Shown here piece by piece: positions 10,250 to 18,811 of a stretch of DNA of 64,000 bases (the first letter of the stretch is position 1; each line of letters opens with the position of its first letter). The stretch is taken from assembly GCF_963662735.1 (NCBI RefSeq), contig NZ_OY759744.1, forward strand, positions 2,522,153 through 2,586,152, read 5' to 3'. Origin of the DNA: an uncultured Methanoregula sp. Its GTDB lineage: Archaea > Halobacteriota > Methanomicrobia > Methanomicrobiales > Methanospirillaceae. A program made the position numbers and the translations under genes. The notes under the pieces are model-generated. The model had not been told where the DNA came from and searched no databases. It saw only the letters and a program-made list of their open reading frames with translations.

Positions 10250-11254
10250 CTATCCGGGGATCTGCCCGAGGGCACTGACATTGAACCGGGCTGTTTCCGT
10301 AACGAGATCCCTCCCATAGAATTGTTGTGAGAAACGAAGCAGTGTGCCGTCCTGATTCATCTTCTGGATAATCCCGGTCACATTCCTGACAAACGAGGCC
10401 GGGTCCCTGCCGCTCCTTTTGTCTACTGCTGCTGCGTCATAGTCATAAAAAACAGGCCTGCCCAGTTGTTTAAGGGGCATACCATTTTTCATCGCATCCT
10501 CACCAAGGGGCTGGTTAGTGAGAACGCCATCCAGTTTCACACCATCCCCGAGAGCAAGGTCTCCCAAGGCAACGGCTTCATTCTCATAGGCGACAATAGT
10601 GGCATTTTTGATCGCGAAATCAATCTTCTGGCCGGGCAGGTCAAGTGTGCCTTCCAGGTAATGCTCAAGAATGCAGCCGGCGCATACACCGACCTTCTTT
10701 CCGGACAGATCGCCCGGATTTGAATAGGCCGTGTTGTTCTTATTCACAAAAAGGCTCACCGGACCAGCATAATACGGCTGCGTGAAATACATCACTTTCA
10801 TACGTTCCGGCGTGATAGCCAGCGACCCGATATGGATGTCCCACCGGTCGGCCCAACCACCGCTGATGATCTCGGTCCTTGTCGGCGTCACAAAACAGGG
10901 TTCAACACCGAGCCTCCGGGCGATTTCCACCGCGACGGCGATATTGTAGCCGGTGAATTCATTTGCGGTATATTCGTTCCGGGTGCATTTTGTACCCGAA
11001 GTGCGGACGGCTCCGGGGATTAATTCTGAATTGGGGGGATATGCAGCATCCGTAGCGATAACAATTTTACCCCGTGCCAGTATTTCAGCCAGTTTGTCAT
11101 CATGCGTCATCGGCAAATTTGTGTCCATGGATGTGGTTACCGGAGAGGGAGTGTGCAGGGGCAGTACAAAAAACGCCATGGCGATACCGCAAAAGAGGAA
11201 TAAAATAATGACTCCTGCTATACAGATGCGCCGGGAAGACATGGTAGGATTCAT
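10250..11254 (-). CDS. Extracellular solute-binding protein, family 3, tandem paralog
   Basis: 334 aa, clearly a duplicate of the gene just downstream: the same membrane anchor, IATDAAYPPNSEL, NIAVAVEIARRLGVEPCFVT, DIHIGSLAITPERMKVMYFTQPY and GVCAGCILEHYLEG. The ATG at 11254 lies close behind a TATA-like element, with an alternative ATG at 11242 matching the paralog start. Again no transporter subunits are found. An 11-bp inverted repeat sits upstream of its TATA box, so it is probably regulated separately from the kinase pair. Ligand unknown, probably a polar amino acid or similar small molecule. Confidence 0.85.
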   Translation of the reverse strand: MNPTMSSRRICIAGVIILFLFCGIAMAFFVLPLHTPSPVTTSMDTNLPMTHDDKLAEILARGKIVIATDAAYPPNSELIPGAVRTSGTKCTRNEYTANEFTGYNIAVAVEIARRLGVEPCFVTPTRTEIISGGWADRWDIHIGSLAITPERMKVMYFTQPYYAGPVSLFVNKNNTAYSNPGDLSGKKVGVCAGCILEHYLEGTLDLPGQKIDFAIKNATIVAYENEAVALGDLALGDGVKLDGVLTNQPLGEDAMKNGMPLKQLGRPVFYDYDAAAVDKRSGRDPASFVRNVTGIIQKMNQDGTLLRFSQQFYGRDLVTETARFNVSALGQIPG

Positions 11255-11282
11255 TCATATTCCTGCCCGGTTTTCAAGAAGA

Positions 11283-11344
11283 TACTATATTTAAGCCGGG
11301 AAATACTCAAGTTCACATAAGACGAGTCATTATTTGAGTATTTC
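11283..11344 (-). promoter_or_regulatory. TATA box with perfect 11-bp inverted repeat upstream of the second solute-binding gene
   Basis: GAAATACTCAA at 11300-11310 is mirrored by TTGAGTATTTC at 11334-11344, 23 nt apart. On the minus strand this lies directly upstream of an A/T box (about 11283-11295) and about 30 nt before the ATG, so it looks like an operator/activator site. A diverged copy of the same upstream block is seen before the other solute-binding gene (about 10085-10150), showing that the promoter was duplicated with the gene. Confidence 0.6.
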
Positions 11345-11379
11345 TATTAATGATCCGGGACGGTCATCATGACGCTGCT

Positions 11380-11631
11380 CTACGCCATCTCGTGATCATC
11401 ATGGCCGACAAGCCGCTCCACTTCTTCAAGAGCCTTGTGTTTATCCTTGAACCCGGTGTAGAGAATCCGGGTATGCTGGCGGTCGTCCCTGAGGTAAATG
11501 GCCCCAGGATATTCGATCAGGACAATGTGTCCGTCCGGGCCGAAGTGCTTTTCATCGATCTCCCCGATCATATACCGCTCACGCTGGTCTTCTGTCGGAG
11601 CAGAATTTTTATCAAACCGGAAAACACTCAT
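11380..11631 (-). CDS. Hypothetical acidic protein (83 aa)
   Basis: The protein reads MSVFRFDKNSAP and has a compact alternating pattern (HIVLIEYPGAIYLRDDR) suggesting a small alpha/beta fold. The frame is open upstream to a GTG at 11721, giving 113 aa, but the added part has no support, so the ATG at 11631 is preferred with little confidence. No motif is recognised. It is convergent with the small ORF at 11784. Confidence 0.45.
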   Translation of the reverse strand: MSVFRFDKNSAPTEDQRERYMIGEIDEKHFGPDGHIVLIEYPGAIYLRDDRQHTRILYTGFKDKHKALEEVERLVGHDDHEMA

Positions 11632-11783
11632 CCCCGTGTCCCACAATGGATGCTTCTTGATTCCGGTAATAATAAAACAGCGGAATGTGCTATACAGTCC
11701 GGTACCCGTTTGATCCTGCACCGTTCATGAAATCAGCCATTATTGGGCGAAATGTTATTGTTCCGGAGTCTCCATGTTCAGGT

Positions 11784-11954
11784 ATGTCTCCGGCACTCGT
11801 CCCACCGTCCGGCCCGGTTACCCGGGAATCAATCCTTGCCGGCACGCAGCCCCGGTCCCTCCGGAGAAAGATCCGGCTGGCCCTCTTCGATTTGGGTATT
11901 GGCAGGAACGGACACGGATTTCCCTGGGTGATGTGGTTCCGGGAGAAGAGATAA
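11784..11954 (+). CDS. Small protein with RKIRLALFDLGIG motif, copy 1
   Basis: 56 aa from ATG at 11784 (start uncertain; ATGs at 11685 and 11727 are also in frame). Its C-terminal half matches the 41-aa ORF at 42693-42818: both share ILA.T..S..RKIRLALFDL, then GIGR...GFP.V.W and a basic end. The similarity includes synonymous codon changes, so it reflects protein-level conservation. A cationic, hydrophobic peptide of this size could lie at the membrane; function unknown. Confidence 0.6.
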   Translation: MSPALVPPSGPVTRESILAGTQPRSLRRKIRLALFDLGIGRNGHGFPWVMWFREKR

Positions 11955-12284
11955 AGGGAAGATCGGGATGCATTTCGCTCCCGCCAAAGGGTATGACAAT
12001 TCACTCATAAGAGACTCCATTTGCAGCGGATTAATTGCCGGAAAATGCCGGTACCGCTACGCTGCCCGCTAAAGCCCCTAAAGAAAGACCGGGCAACTGA
12101 AATTGCGGATGGTCCGGCCAGAGTGCAGGGTATACAACACTGACTGTGAGCGGGAAGGCACAACTACCTGCCTTAAATTTTTCAGAAAGCGGTGATTGAA
12201 CTTCATTGAAGATTCCGCAAAAATTGCAACCGGCAATAAGGGTTATCTGGTCTGCACCCGTTTCATGGGATATCAAATACCATC

Positions 12285-12443
12285 ATGACCTGCAAAACCA
12301 TTTTCAATTGTACACGATGTCCGCATCTTACCGAATGTGATGTTCATATTTCTGAAGGGACTCACAAACACATGATTGGATCGGATCCTTGTGACTTCAT
12401 GCTTAATCCACATGAATGGAGTTCGATACCAGGCGACCGGTAG
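12285..12443 (+). CDS. Small Cys/His-rich protein (52 aa), second of two paralogs
   Basis: Homolog of the ORF at 2127-2279: CTRCPHLTECDVHIS and EGTHKH are shared, with a further Cys and an HEW segment near the end. The pattern of three Cys plus His residues in a 20-residue core implies a metal site. The C-terminal half differs between the two copies, so the conserved core is probably the functional part. No partner is obvious; the next gene is the L30e-like gene on the same strand. Confidence 0.65.
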   Translation: MTCKTIFNCTRCPHLTECDVHISEGTHKHMIGSDPCDFMLNPHEWSSIPGDR

Positions 12444-12604
12444 TTCCTGATTTTCCAGCCGGAGTATCGTACCAGGGATTTTCAGCAGTTAAAAATCCGG
12501 ATACATCGCGGGGAGGATGCAGGTTACTTGCGATCCCAAACACATTGCCCTTGAGACAAGAGGGATTCGGGTGCCAGAACGGGCGCCAAAAAAGAGATGT
12601 TCAC

Positions 12605-12895
12605 ATGGATTTCAATACTTCACTTGAACGAGCTTTAAAAACAGGAAGCAGAGTTCTTGGCCCGGTAAAGACCCAGAAATATGTCAAAGAGGGCAGAGCC
12701 CGGATGATCATTGTTGCGGGTAATTGCCCGGCAACTACCAGAACAAAAATTTCCAGGAACAAGAACCCGCTCATTCACACGTTTGAAGGTTCCAGTACAG
12801 AAATCAGGGGTGTCTGCGGGAAACCGTTTTCCGTGAGTACGCTCGCGATCATCAACCCCGGCGAATCGAATATCCAGTCCTTTATGCGGGCCTGA
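12605..12895 (+). CDS. Ribosomal protein L30e-like protein
   Basis: 96 aa starting MDFNTSLERALKTG, with the typical RMIIVAGNCPATTR segment, HTFEGSS and the C-terminal CGKPFSVSTLAIINPGES. This matches the L30e/L7Ae RNA-binding fold, which binds kink-turn RNA and sits in the large ribosomal subunit. The ATG at 12605 fits the family start. In archaea the standard L30e gene normally lies in the RNA polymerase/S12-S7 operon; here it is alone, beside tfb, so it may be a second copy. That cannot be settled from this window. Confidence 0.85.
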   Translation: MDFNTSLERALKTGSRVLGPVKTQKYVKEGRARMIIVAGNCPATTRTKISRNKNPLIHTFEGSSTEIRGVCGKPFSVSTLAIINPGESNIQSFMRA

Positions 12896-12959
12896 CAGGA
12901 CCGGGGCAAGCACCTGACGGCACACACACCGGAATTACAATCAGCATCAAAAACCTGGA

Positions 12960-13964
12960 TCAGAGACTGATCTCGATATCCAGTTTTTCTGCCAGTTCCT
13001 TGTACCGGTTACGGATCGTGACCTCGGTCACCCCCGCAACTTCGGCTACTTCGCGCTGGGTACGCCGCTCTCCACTCAGGATGCAGGCGATGTATATCGC
13101 TGCTGCAGCGACACCGGTCGGTCCCCTTCCGCTGGTCAGTTCACGCTCAGCTGCCTGACGGAGGATCTCGATAGTCCGGCTCTGGACTTCTCCATGGAGG
13201 GTGAGGCCCGAACAGAACCGGGGTACATAATCCATAGGGGAGGTTGGCAGGAGCCTCAAGCCAAGTTTGCGGGACACGAACCGGTACGTCCTGCCTATCT
13301 CTTTTCTCGAGACACGGGAAACTTCCGCTATCTCGTCGAGAGTCCGGGGCACGCTGCACTTCCGGCAGGCGGCATAGAGACCGGCAGCTGCAACGCCTTC
13401 GATACTGCGTCCGCGGATCAGGTTCTTGTCAACTGCGTCGCGGTAGATCATAGCGGAGGTCTCACGGATGTTCCGGGGCAGGCCCAGTGCGGAAGCCATG
13501 CGGTCCAGTTCCGAGAGTGCGAACGCCAGGTTCCGTTCGGTTGCATTGCTGACACGGATCCGGCGCTGCCACTTGCGGAGACGGTAGAGCTGGGCCCGGT
13601 TCTTGGAGGAGATTGCCCTGCCGTACGAGTCCCGGTTGCGCCAGTCGATCATGGTGGAGAGACCCTTGTCGTGGATCGTAAGGGTCATCGGTGCACCGGT
13701 ACGGGCCCGTTTCTGCTGCTGGACTGCATCAAACGCACGCCACTCGGGACCGCGGTCAATGAACTCGTCATCTATCACAAGCCCGCAGCTCTGGCAGACC
13801 AGTTCTGCCCGCTCACGGTCGTGGGTCAGCTGCCGGCCGCCACACTCCGGACAGGTAGTTTCGGTCTGGTTTTCCGCTTTCTTCTCCTGTTCTCTCTGTT
13901 TCGTTCGTGATTTGAACGATTCGCGCTGAGACTGGAGGATTTTTAATGTTTCAATTTCCTGCAT
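12960..13964 (-). CDS. tfb: Transcription initiation factor B (TFB)
   Basis: 334 aa. N-terminal zinc ribbon (CPECGG...CQSCG), then the B-finger region (EWRAFD), then two cyclin-like repeats: the first around [13 protein letters not shown]...[18 protein letters not shown], the second around [16 protein letters not shown]...[21 protein letters not shown], with the HTH that reads the BRE. It bridges TBP at the TATA box and RNA polymerase. A GGGA-type ribosome site precedes the ATG at 13964. The charged N-terminal extension (about 35 residues, Gln/Lys/Glu rich) before the ribbon is longer than usual. It is convergent with the L30e-like gene. Confidence 0.98.
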   Translation of the reverse strand: MQEIETLKILQSQRESFKSRTKQREQEKKAENQTETTCPECGGRQLTHDRERAELVCQSCGLVIDDEFIDRGPEWRAFDAVQQQKRARTGAPMTLTIHDKGLSTMIDWRNRDSYGRAISSKNRAQLYRLRKWQRRIRVSNATERNLAFALSELDRMASALGLPRNIRETSAMIYRDAVDKNLIRGRSIEGVAAAGLYAACRKCSVPRTLDEIAEVSRVSRKEIGRTYRFVSRKLGLRLLPTSPMDYVPRFCSGLTLHGEVQSRTIEILRQAAERELTSGRGPTGVAAAAIYIACILSGERRTQREVAEVAGVTEVTIRNRYKELAEKLDIEISL

Positions 13965-14438
13965 TCGCGTTTCCCTGTCAGATGATTTTTTTGTCTCGTA
14001 TGGTTATTGCATGGAACCGGCATCTTCACGGGGATGCCGATTTGGTTGTGGAGGGTCGTCGGGTGGATCATGTATTTTCCCGGGGCAGTGGACGGTTGCA
14101 TACCGGCCCCCGAAATCAAAGAAATCGGGAATCCTGCCGGCATTCTTCACTTCGGGTCAGTTACCTCATTGTGATGCTGGTAATGCCGGTCTCTGTCACA
14201 CGACATAACGAGCATCCGTTTGCCGGGAGTGCTCACCAGCCCGTCCAACAACGTTCACACAATCTCATGGATAAAATGGTGAAGTATCGGTTGATAGTTT
14301 TTATATGAATGGCAGTTCGCCATTTAAACATTGTGGAGGCACACAATTACCGGATCCATTAAAATAATAATAAAAATCGTTCGTAACAGGAATTACATTC
14401 ATCCTGCTGGCCAGGCAAGGCTCTCCTGTAATGCTCAT
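13965..14438. other. Intergenic region between tfb and a small zinc-ribbon-like gene
   Basis: No supported gene. A strong AT box (GTTTTTATATG) lies at about 14297-14308 and an AT-rich stretch at 14360-14385; either could serve a promoter, but no start is clearly positioned behind them. Confidence 0.35.
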
Positions 14439-14657
14439 TCACCGGAGTCTGCGTTCATCACTCTGTTTCTGGATCCGCATGAAATTTTCATTCCGCGGGC
14501 ATTCGTGCGGATTCACCCCGTTCACCGCAATCCACTTCCCTTCCCGCGGGTTGAACCGGGCCGGGCATGACAATTCCTTGACTGCCGCGCCATTGAGTCC
14601 CGGGACCATTTTTATTTTAATATATTCACAATCCCTGCAAAAATGATAACTGCTCAT
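14439..14657 (-). CDS. Small zinc-ribbon-like protein (72 aa)
   Basis: Starts MSSYHFCRDCEYIK and has CxxC, then SCPARF, then HECPRN, giving four Cys positions that could hold one zinc ion. GGAG lies about 7 nt before the ATG at 14657. The Gly/Val-rich middle and basic tail look like a real protein and the codon pattern matches local genes. Function unknown; such proteins are often small regulators or accessory subunits. Confidence 0.6.
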   Translation of the reverse strand: MSSYHFCRDCEYIKIKMVPGLNGAAVKELSCPARFNPREGKWIAVNGVNPHECPRNENFMRIQKQSDERRLR

Positions 14658-15012
14658 CTGCGATCTCCTGTCTGGTTGAATTCATCGACTTGACGTGGTC
14701 TCTTGTATGAGTGACATGATATGCCTTAGTATGGTGCTATAGGCCGGCAGAAATCCGTGGGACAGAGCATTTGCGCATACACCACCTGCGGGTAATCTGC
14801 CGGGCGGGGCGGCCGGGCGACCATACGGGAAGGGGAAACCCGCATCAGCCTCGTGACCCGGCCCTTGTTTTTGATCCTGATCCCCGGTTTTTAGCCAGAT
14901 ACACAACCAGGGTTGGGGGGGATTACAGCACTGATTTTACCCGATTCCGGATTAGTTGAAAAAAGGTGGGGCCGGGTTCGTTGTTACCGGCATGTATCCC
15001 GGCGGGTATTTT
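14658..15012. other. Intergenic region, nothing recognised
   Basis: About 355 bases with no supported ORF. The short minus-strand frame around 14682-14906 is Pro/Gly rich and lacks a ribosome site. A GGGGGG run lies at 14916-14921. Confidence 0.35.
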
Positions 15013-15654
15013 TTATTGCTCTTTTTCCCGGATCAGGGTATCGCGTTCTGCCTGCAGTTTCCGCTCCTTCTGGATATTCTCGACCATGACGCAGAAGACG
15101 TACATTCCCACGGCATTGGCAATGATCATGGGGAGATACACCCTGTCGACCACCGCAAGGGCTGCATCAAACGGCCGGGCAATGAGGAGCGTGAGCACCA
15201 TGTGGAAGACTTCCATCAGGATGGCAAAGAGCACGGCAATTTTCCAGCCGGCAAACTTCTTTTTGCAGTACAGCCAGATGAGCCCACCGAAAAGCCCGGC
15301 AAAGACCGCGGTTACTGAACATGAGTAAACGGTGAGCCCGCCCATGCTGAACCGGTAGGCTGCCCCTATCAGGCCTGCACCGATCCCAACCCACGGGCCG
15401 GCCAGCAGGCCGGCAAGCATGGGCCCGAGATCGCGGACATTCACAACGGATCCCATGAAGTCAATACCGCTGAACGTGCCATAGACAGAGAGGGCACCAA
15501 AGAGTACAACGAGGATGATTTGGGTCATCACAGTCGGCTGCCCATCAAGGATCTCCGGGAATATCCGGCTCCGCGTCAGGAGATAGGCAGCCACGATGAT
15601 GACGCACATGAGCTGCAGGAGAACATTGAGCTGGGAAAGAATCGATAAGTCCAT
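15013..15654 (-). CDS. 5TM-5TMR_LYT-type membrane sensor module protein
   Basis: 213 aa from ATG at 15654 (MDLSILSQLNVLLQL). It has five to six TM helices and the hallmark NVRDLGPMLAGLLAGPWVG followed by GAGLIGAAYRFSMGG, which is the signature of the LytS/YehU 5TM receptor domain. In most proteins this domain is followed by GAF, PAS, kinase or cyclase modules. Here the protein ends about 20 residues after the last TM in a charged helix (NIQKERKLQAERDTL) and then stops, so it is either a stand-alone receptor or a kinase cut short. The downstream 350 bases contain no kinase remnant. Confidence 0.8.
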   Translation of the reverse strand: MDLSILSQLNVLLQLMCVIIVAAYLLTRSRIFPEILDGQPTVMTQIILVVLFGALSVYGTFSGIDFMGSVVNVRDLGPMLAGLLAGPWVGIGAGLIGAAYRFSMGGLTVYSCSVTAVFAGLFGGLIWLYCKKKFAGWKIAVLFAILMEVFHMVLTLLIARPFDAALAVVDRVYLPMIIANAVGMYVFCVMVENIQKERKLQAERDTLIREKEQ

Positions 15655-15921
15655 GATCAGGTACCTGACTTTAGAGGTTGTCGATATTCTGGCATAAAGG
15701 GGTCTGGTTGAGTTTTTTGGGGACTGTTTCGCTGGCGGGTTCTCAACGGTGTTCACACCAGCAGGAATTTCCCCCACCCCTGGCAGGATGCCGTGCAATG
15801 CAGCAGCTCATGGTTTCATCCCCCTTGCAGAACCGGGCCTGGCGCCGGATAACCATCCTTATCATGCCGGTTTTCCCATCTCTTATTACGCACAACTAAA
15901 AACAGGCTCTCACCCGGGAGT

Positions 15922-18051
15922 ATGTGGTCCATCCGGAGTACTGACGTGATATCCATAAACAAGAAAAAACTCGGGCTCATCGCATTTATCCTTGTTATCC
16001 TTATCGCAGGGGTATGGATCGGGTACACGACCATCCACACAAATACCCCGGTACGGATCGGTGTCCTCCTTGCCATGACCGGCGATGTGGAATTCAAAGA
16101 ACCGCTCGAATGGGCCAGGGACACCATCAACAGCCAGGGAGGGATCGCGGGGAGGCAGGTTGAACTCGTATACAAGGATACCTCGACAGGCAATATCACC
16201 CGGCAGGCACAGGAGTTCCTCGATGACGATTCCATCCATATCGTGATCGGTCCGCAAAACAGTGTCGATGTCTACGCGCTCGCTCCCGCATTCATTGCAA
16301 AAAAGAAAGTCCTTATCAGCCCGACCGCAACATCCGGGGATATCCTGCGGGCGTTTGGAAAGAACGGGTATATCTGGCGGACCGTGCAGGGTGATGCGGC
16401 CCAGGTCAAGGTAATCCTGAAGATCCTGAAAGGGAAAGGCGCCACCAGGGTCGCACTTCTTGAGGTAAACAATACGTACGGCCAGACGTTTTATGACTGG
16501 ACCGGGTTCTTTGCAACCGAATACGGCATCGATGTTCCCTTTATCCGGCAGTTCGATGAGGGATCGCCCACGCTCGACTCTGATGTTGCAGACGCCCTGA
16601 AGACGGACCCGGATTATCTTGTAGCTGTTGCCTGGCCCAAAGACGCTGCCAGGATCAAGGAAGCGATTGACCGGTCCGGAAGCAGGACAAAACTGTTCCT
16701 CACCGATGCCGCGGCCAAACCGGCCCTGATCCAGACGCTTGGCACTGCGGCAGAAGGTCTTGAAGGCACCAACCCTACAGCCGATCCGACAACCGGGTTC
16801 ACCGGGGCGTACGAGAGAAAGTTCGGCCACCGCCCGGACGATTACGCAGCGAGCACCTATGATGCCCTCCTGATCGCTGCATTTGCCGAAGCCCGCCAGG
16901 AGAAAAACCTCTTCGAGTCACCTGCAGACTCGGTCCGGCAGGTAGTGTATGGCGAGGCAACGGTCACCGGCTGGGATGCACAGGGGATCCACACGGCACT
17001 CGAGGAGATCCAGAGCGGTCGTCCCATGCCCTGGATCACCGGCGCAAGCGGCGGCCTTGAGTACGATAAAACGCTGGGTGTGGACCCGATCGCCTCTTAT
17101 TACGCCCACTGGCAGGTAAGCAATGGCACATTCCGGACGGTCAGTGTCATCAGTTCGGAGAACGCCACTACCCTGGAAAAAACCGATGGTGAATCCGCAG
17201 GGGGATCGCATGCCTCGGCCGGATTCATGTCCTCTTCGGGTACCCTTTCAGGAACCTACAGGACCCCGGGTGAAAGAACAAATTTCAAGGCAGTGATCGT
17301 TGGTCCCTCGCGGGGGTGGACCAATTACCGGCACGAGGCCGATGCCCTGGCTGTCTATTCCCTGCTCCGCCAGAACGGGGTCAGCAATGACGATATCATC
17401 CTCATGATATACGACGATATCCCCACGGTACAGGAAAATCCCATCAGGGGAGATGTCCACAATATCCCCAAAGGACAGAATATCAGGTCGGGGGCGAAGG
17501 TGGATTATATAGGAGCAAATGTGACCGCTGCCACGTTCAGGGACGTCATGACCGGTACCAGGACCGCATCCACGCCGGTTGTGCTGGAGAGCAATGCCAG
17601 CACCGATGTGTTCGTGTACATTGCGAGTCATGGTTCACCGGGAAACATTGTCTTCGGGACAGGTAATTCGACCCTGACCACGGACGATTTTACCATCCTC
17701 ACGAATTCGATGGAGAAGAACCACCAGTACCGGCAGATGGCCTTTTTCGTGGATACCTGTTTTGGTGAGAGTGTAGCCACCAATGTTACGGCACCGGGTA
17801 TCCTGTACCTGACCGGGGCAGCGAGAAACGAGCCATCTCTTGGGGCGGTCTACGATATGGACATCCGGCAGTGGCTCTCGGACGAGTTCACCGCGAGCGT
17901 TATGAGCACGCTCCAGGAAAACAGCAATATCACGTTCCGGGAACTCTATCCCGCTGCATACAGCAAGGTGACCGGCTCGCATGTCCGTATGATCAGTACG
18001 GGAAATTTCAATCTCGATACACCGGTTATGAACTACCTGAAACAACCATAA
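15922..18051 (+). CDS. Fusion of branched-chain amino-acid-type binding domain and legumain-like (C13) peptidase
   Basis: 709 aa, GGGAG just before the ATG. An N-terminal TM anchor (about 15-35) leads to a type-I periplasmic binding domain (about 45-420: RIGVLLAMTGDVEF, IVIGPQNSVDVYALAPAF, ISPTATSG, GYIWRTVQGD). After a Ser/Gly/Thr linker the C-terminus (about 450-700) resembles the C13 legumain fold: FKAVIVGPSRGW, DDIILMIYDD, DYIGANVTAATFRDVMTG, the catalytic-type His in IASHGSPG (H570) and Cys in DTCFGES (C613). Both dyad residues are present, so an active outer-surface Cys protease is plausible. A ligand-sensing domain joined to a legumain-like protease is unusual; the substrate is unknown. 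Confidence 0.85.
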   Translation: MWSIRSTDVISINKKKLGLIAFILVILIAGVWIGYTTIHTNTPVRIGVLLAMTGDVEFKEPLEWARDTINSQGGIAGRQVELVYKDTSTGNITRQAQEFLDDDSIHIVIGPQNSVDVYALAPAFIAKKKVLISPTATSGDILRAFGKNGYIWRTVQGDAAQVKVILKILKGKGATRVALLEVNNTYGQTFYDWTGFFATEYGIDVPFIRQFDEGSPTLDSDVADALKTDPDYLVAVAWPKDAARIKEAIDRSGSRTKLFLTDAAAKPALIQTLGTAAEGLEGTNPTADPTTGFTGAYERKFGHRPDDYAASTYDALLIAAFAEARQEKNLFESPADSVRQVVYGEATVTGWDAQGIHTALEEIQSGRPMPWITGASGGLEYDKTLGVDPIASYYAHWQVSNGTFRTVSVISSENATTLEKTDGESAGGSHASAGFMSSSGTLSGTYRTPGERTNFKAVIVGPSRGWTNYRHEADALAVYSLLRQNGVSNDDIILMIYDDIPTVQENPIRGDVHNIPKGQNIRSGAKVDYIGANVTAATFRDVMTGTRTASTPVVLESNASTDVFVYIASHGSPGNIVFGTGNSTLTTDDFTILTNSMEKNHQYRQMAFFVDTCFGESVATNVTAPGILYLTGAARNEPSLGAVYDMDIRQWLSDEFTASVMSTLQENSNITFRELYPAAYSKVTGSHVRMISTGNFNLDTPVMNYLKQP

Positions 18052-18148
18052 CGAAAAATGATCTCACCAGCGATCATCCGCATACCGGATAAGACCCCCA
18101 ATCCCATCATTTTTTATGATCATTGGGAGAATACCAATCAGGATACTT

Positions 18149-18778
18149 ATGGGGTTAAGGGAATTTCTGCTTCCACAGGATACGGTTTTTTTCGATCTTT
18201 TCGAGCAACAGGCGGCCCTGCTTGTCGAGAATGCGGCAAAACTGGTTGTCCTTTCGGAAAATTTTACCGATACCAGGGAGAAATACCGCGAGATTGAACT
18301 CCTTGGACAGAAGGGCGATAACGTAACCTACGGGATCAAAAGGGAACTCTCGAAGGTCTTCATCACGCCTTTTGAGCCGGAAGAGATATCGGGGCTTGCA
18401 CTGGCACTCGATGCCGTAATGGTCTATATAGCAGGATCTGCCGAGCGGATGCTCTATTATGATATCACGCGACCGGACGACCACATGGTCGCCCTTGCCA
18501 AAATGATCAGCATGGCAGTGACTGAACTGGAGGAAGCGATAAAAGGGATCAGGACCATGAAAAACCCCGAACGTATCGAGAAGCATTGTCATGAGGTGAG
18601 CCAGGTCAGGCGTCTCTCCCATGACCTGCTCTCGGATGCGATAACCGAAGTGGTCCGCAGGGAGGATGCACTCCAGGTTATCAAGTCCAAGGATATCTAT
18701 GAGCACCTTGAACATGCAACCGGTTACTGCAAGGATGCCGCGGATGTTCTCTCAACCATTGCTATCCGTCATGCCTGA
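18149..18778 (+). CDS. DUF47 (PhoU-like) phosphate transport regulator
   Basis: 209 aa from ATG at 18149, with AGGAT about 6 nt upstream. The protein is all helical, with family features FFDLFEQQAALLVENAAKL, YREIELLGQKGDNVTYGI and FITPFEPEEISGLALALD. DUF47 proteins are PhoU-related and are nearly always paired with a PiT permease, as here (33 nt upstream). They probably control phosphate or cation flux through the permease. Cytoplasmic. The pair forms a clear operon. Confidence 0.92.
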   Translation: MGLREFLLPQDTVFFDLFEQQAALLVENAAKLVVLSENFTDTREKYREIELLGQKGDNVTYGIKRELSKVFITPFEPEEISGLALALDAVMVYIAGSAERMLYYDITRPDDHMVALAKMISMAVTELEEAIKGIRTMKNPERIEKHCHEVSQVRRLSHDLLSDAITEVVRREDALQVIKSKDIYEHLEHATGYCKDAADVLSTIAIRHA

Positions 18779-18811
18779 ACGGGCCCGGTTTTGTTATTAC
18801 AGGGAGACTGA

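Noticed and set aside
12031..12276. 81-codon minus-strand ORF with CNFC
   Set aside because: No start signal and no conservation; next to a better supported small ORF.
15013..15654. Truncated LytS-type histidine kinase pseudogene
   Set aside because: No kinase remnant follows the 5TM domain, and the C-terminal charged helix ends at a clean stop, so a stand-alone gene is simpler.
15910..16830. 306-codon minus-strand ORF
   Set aside because: Antisense to the binding-protein/legumain fusion, with no family features.
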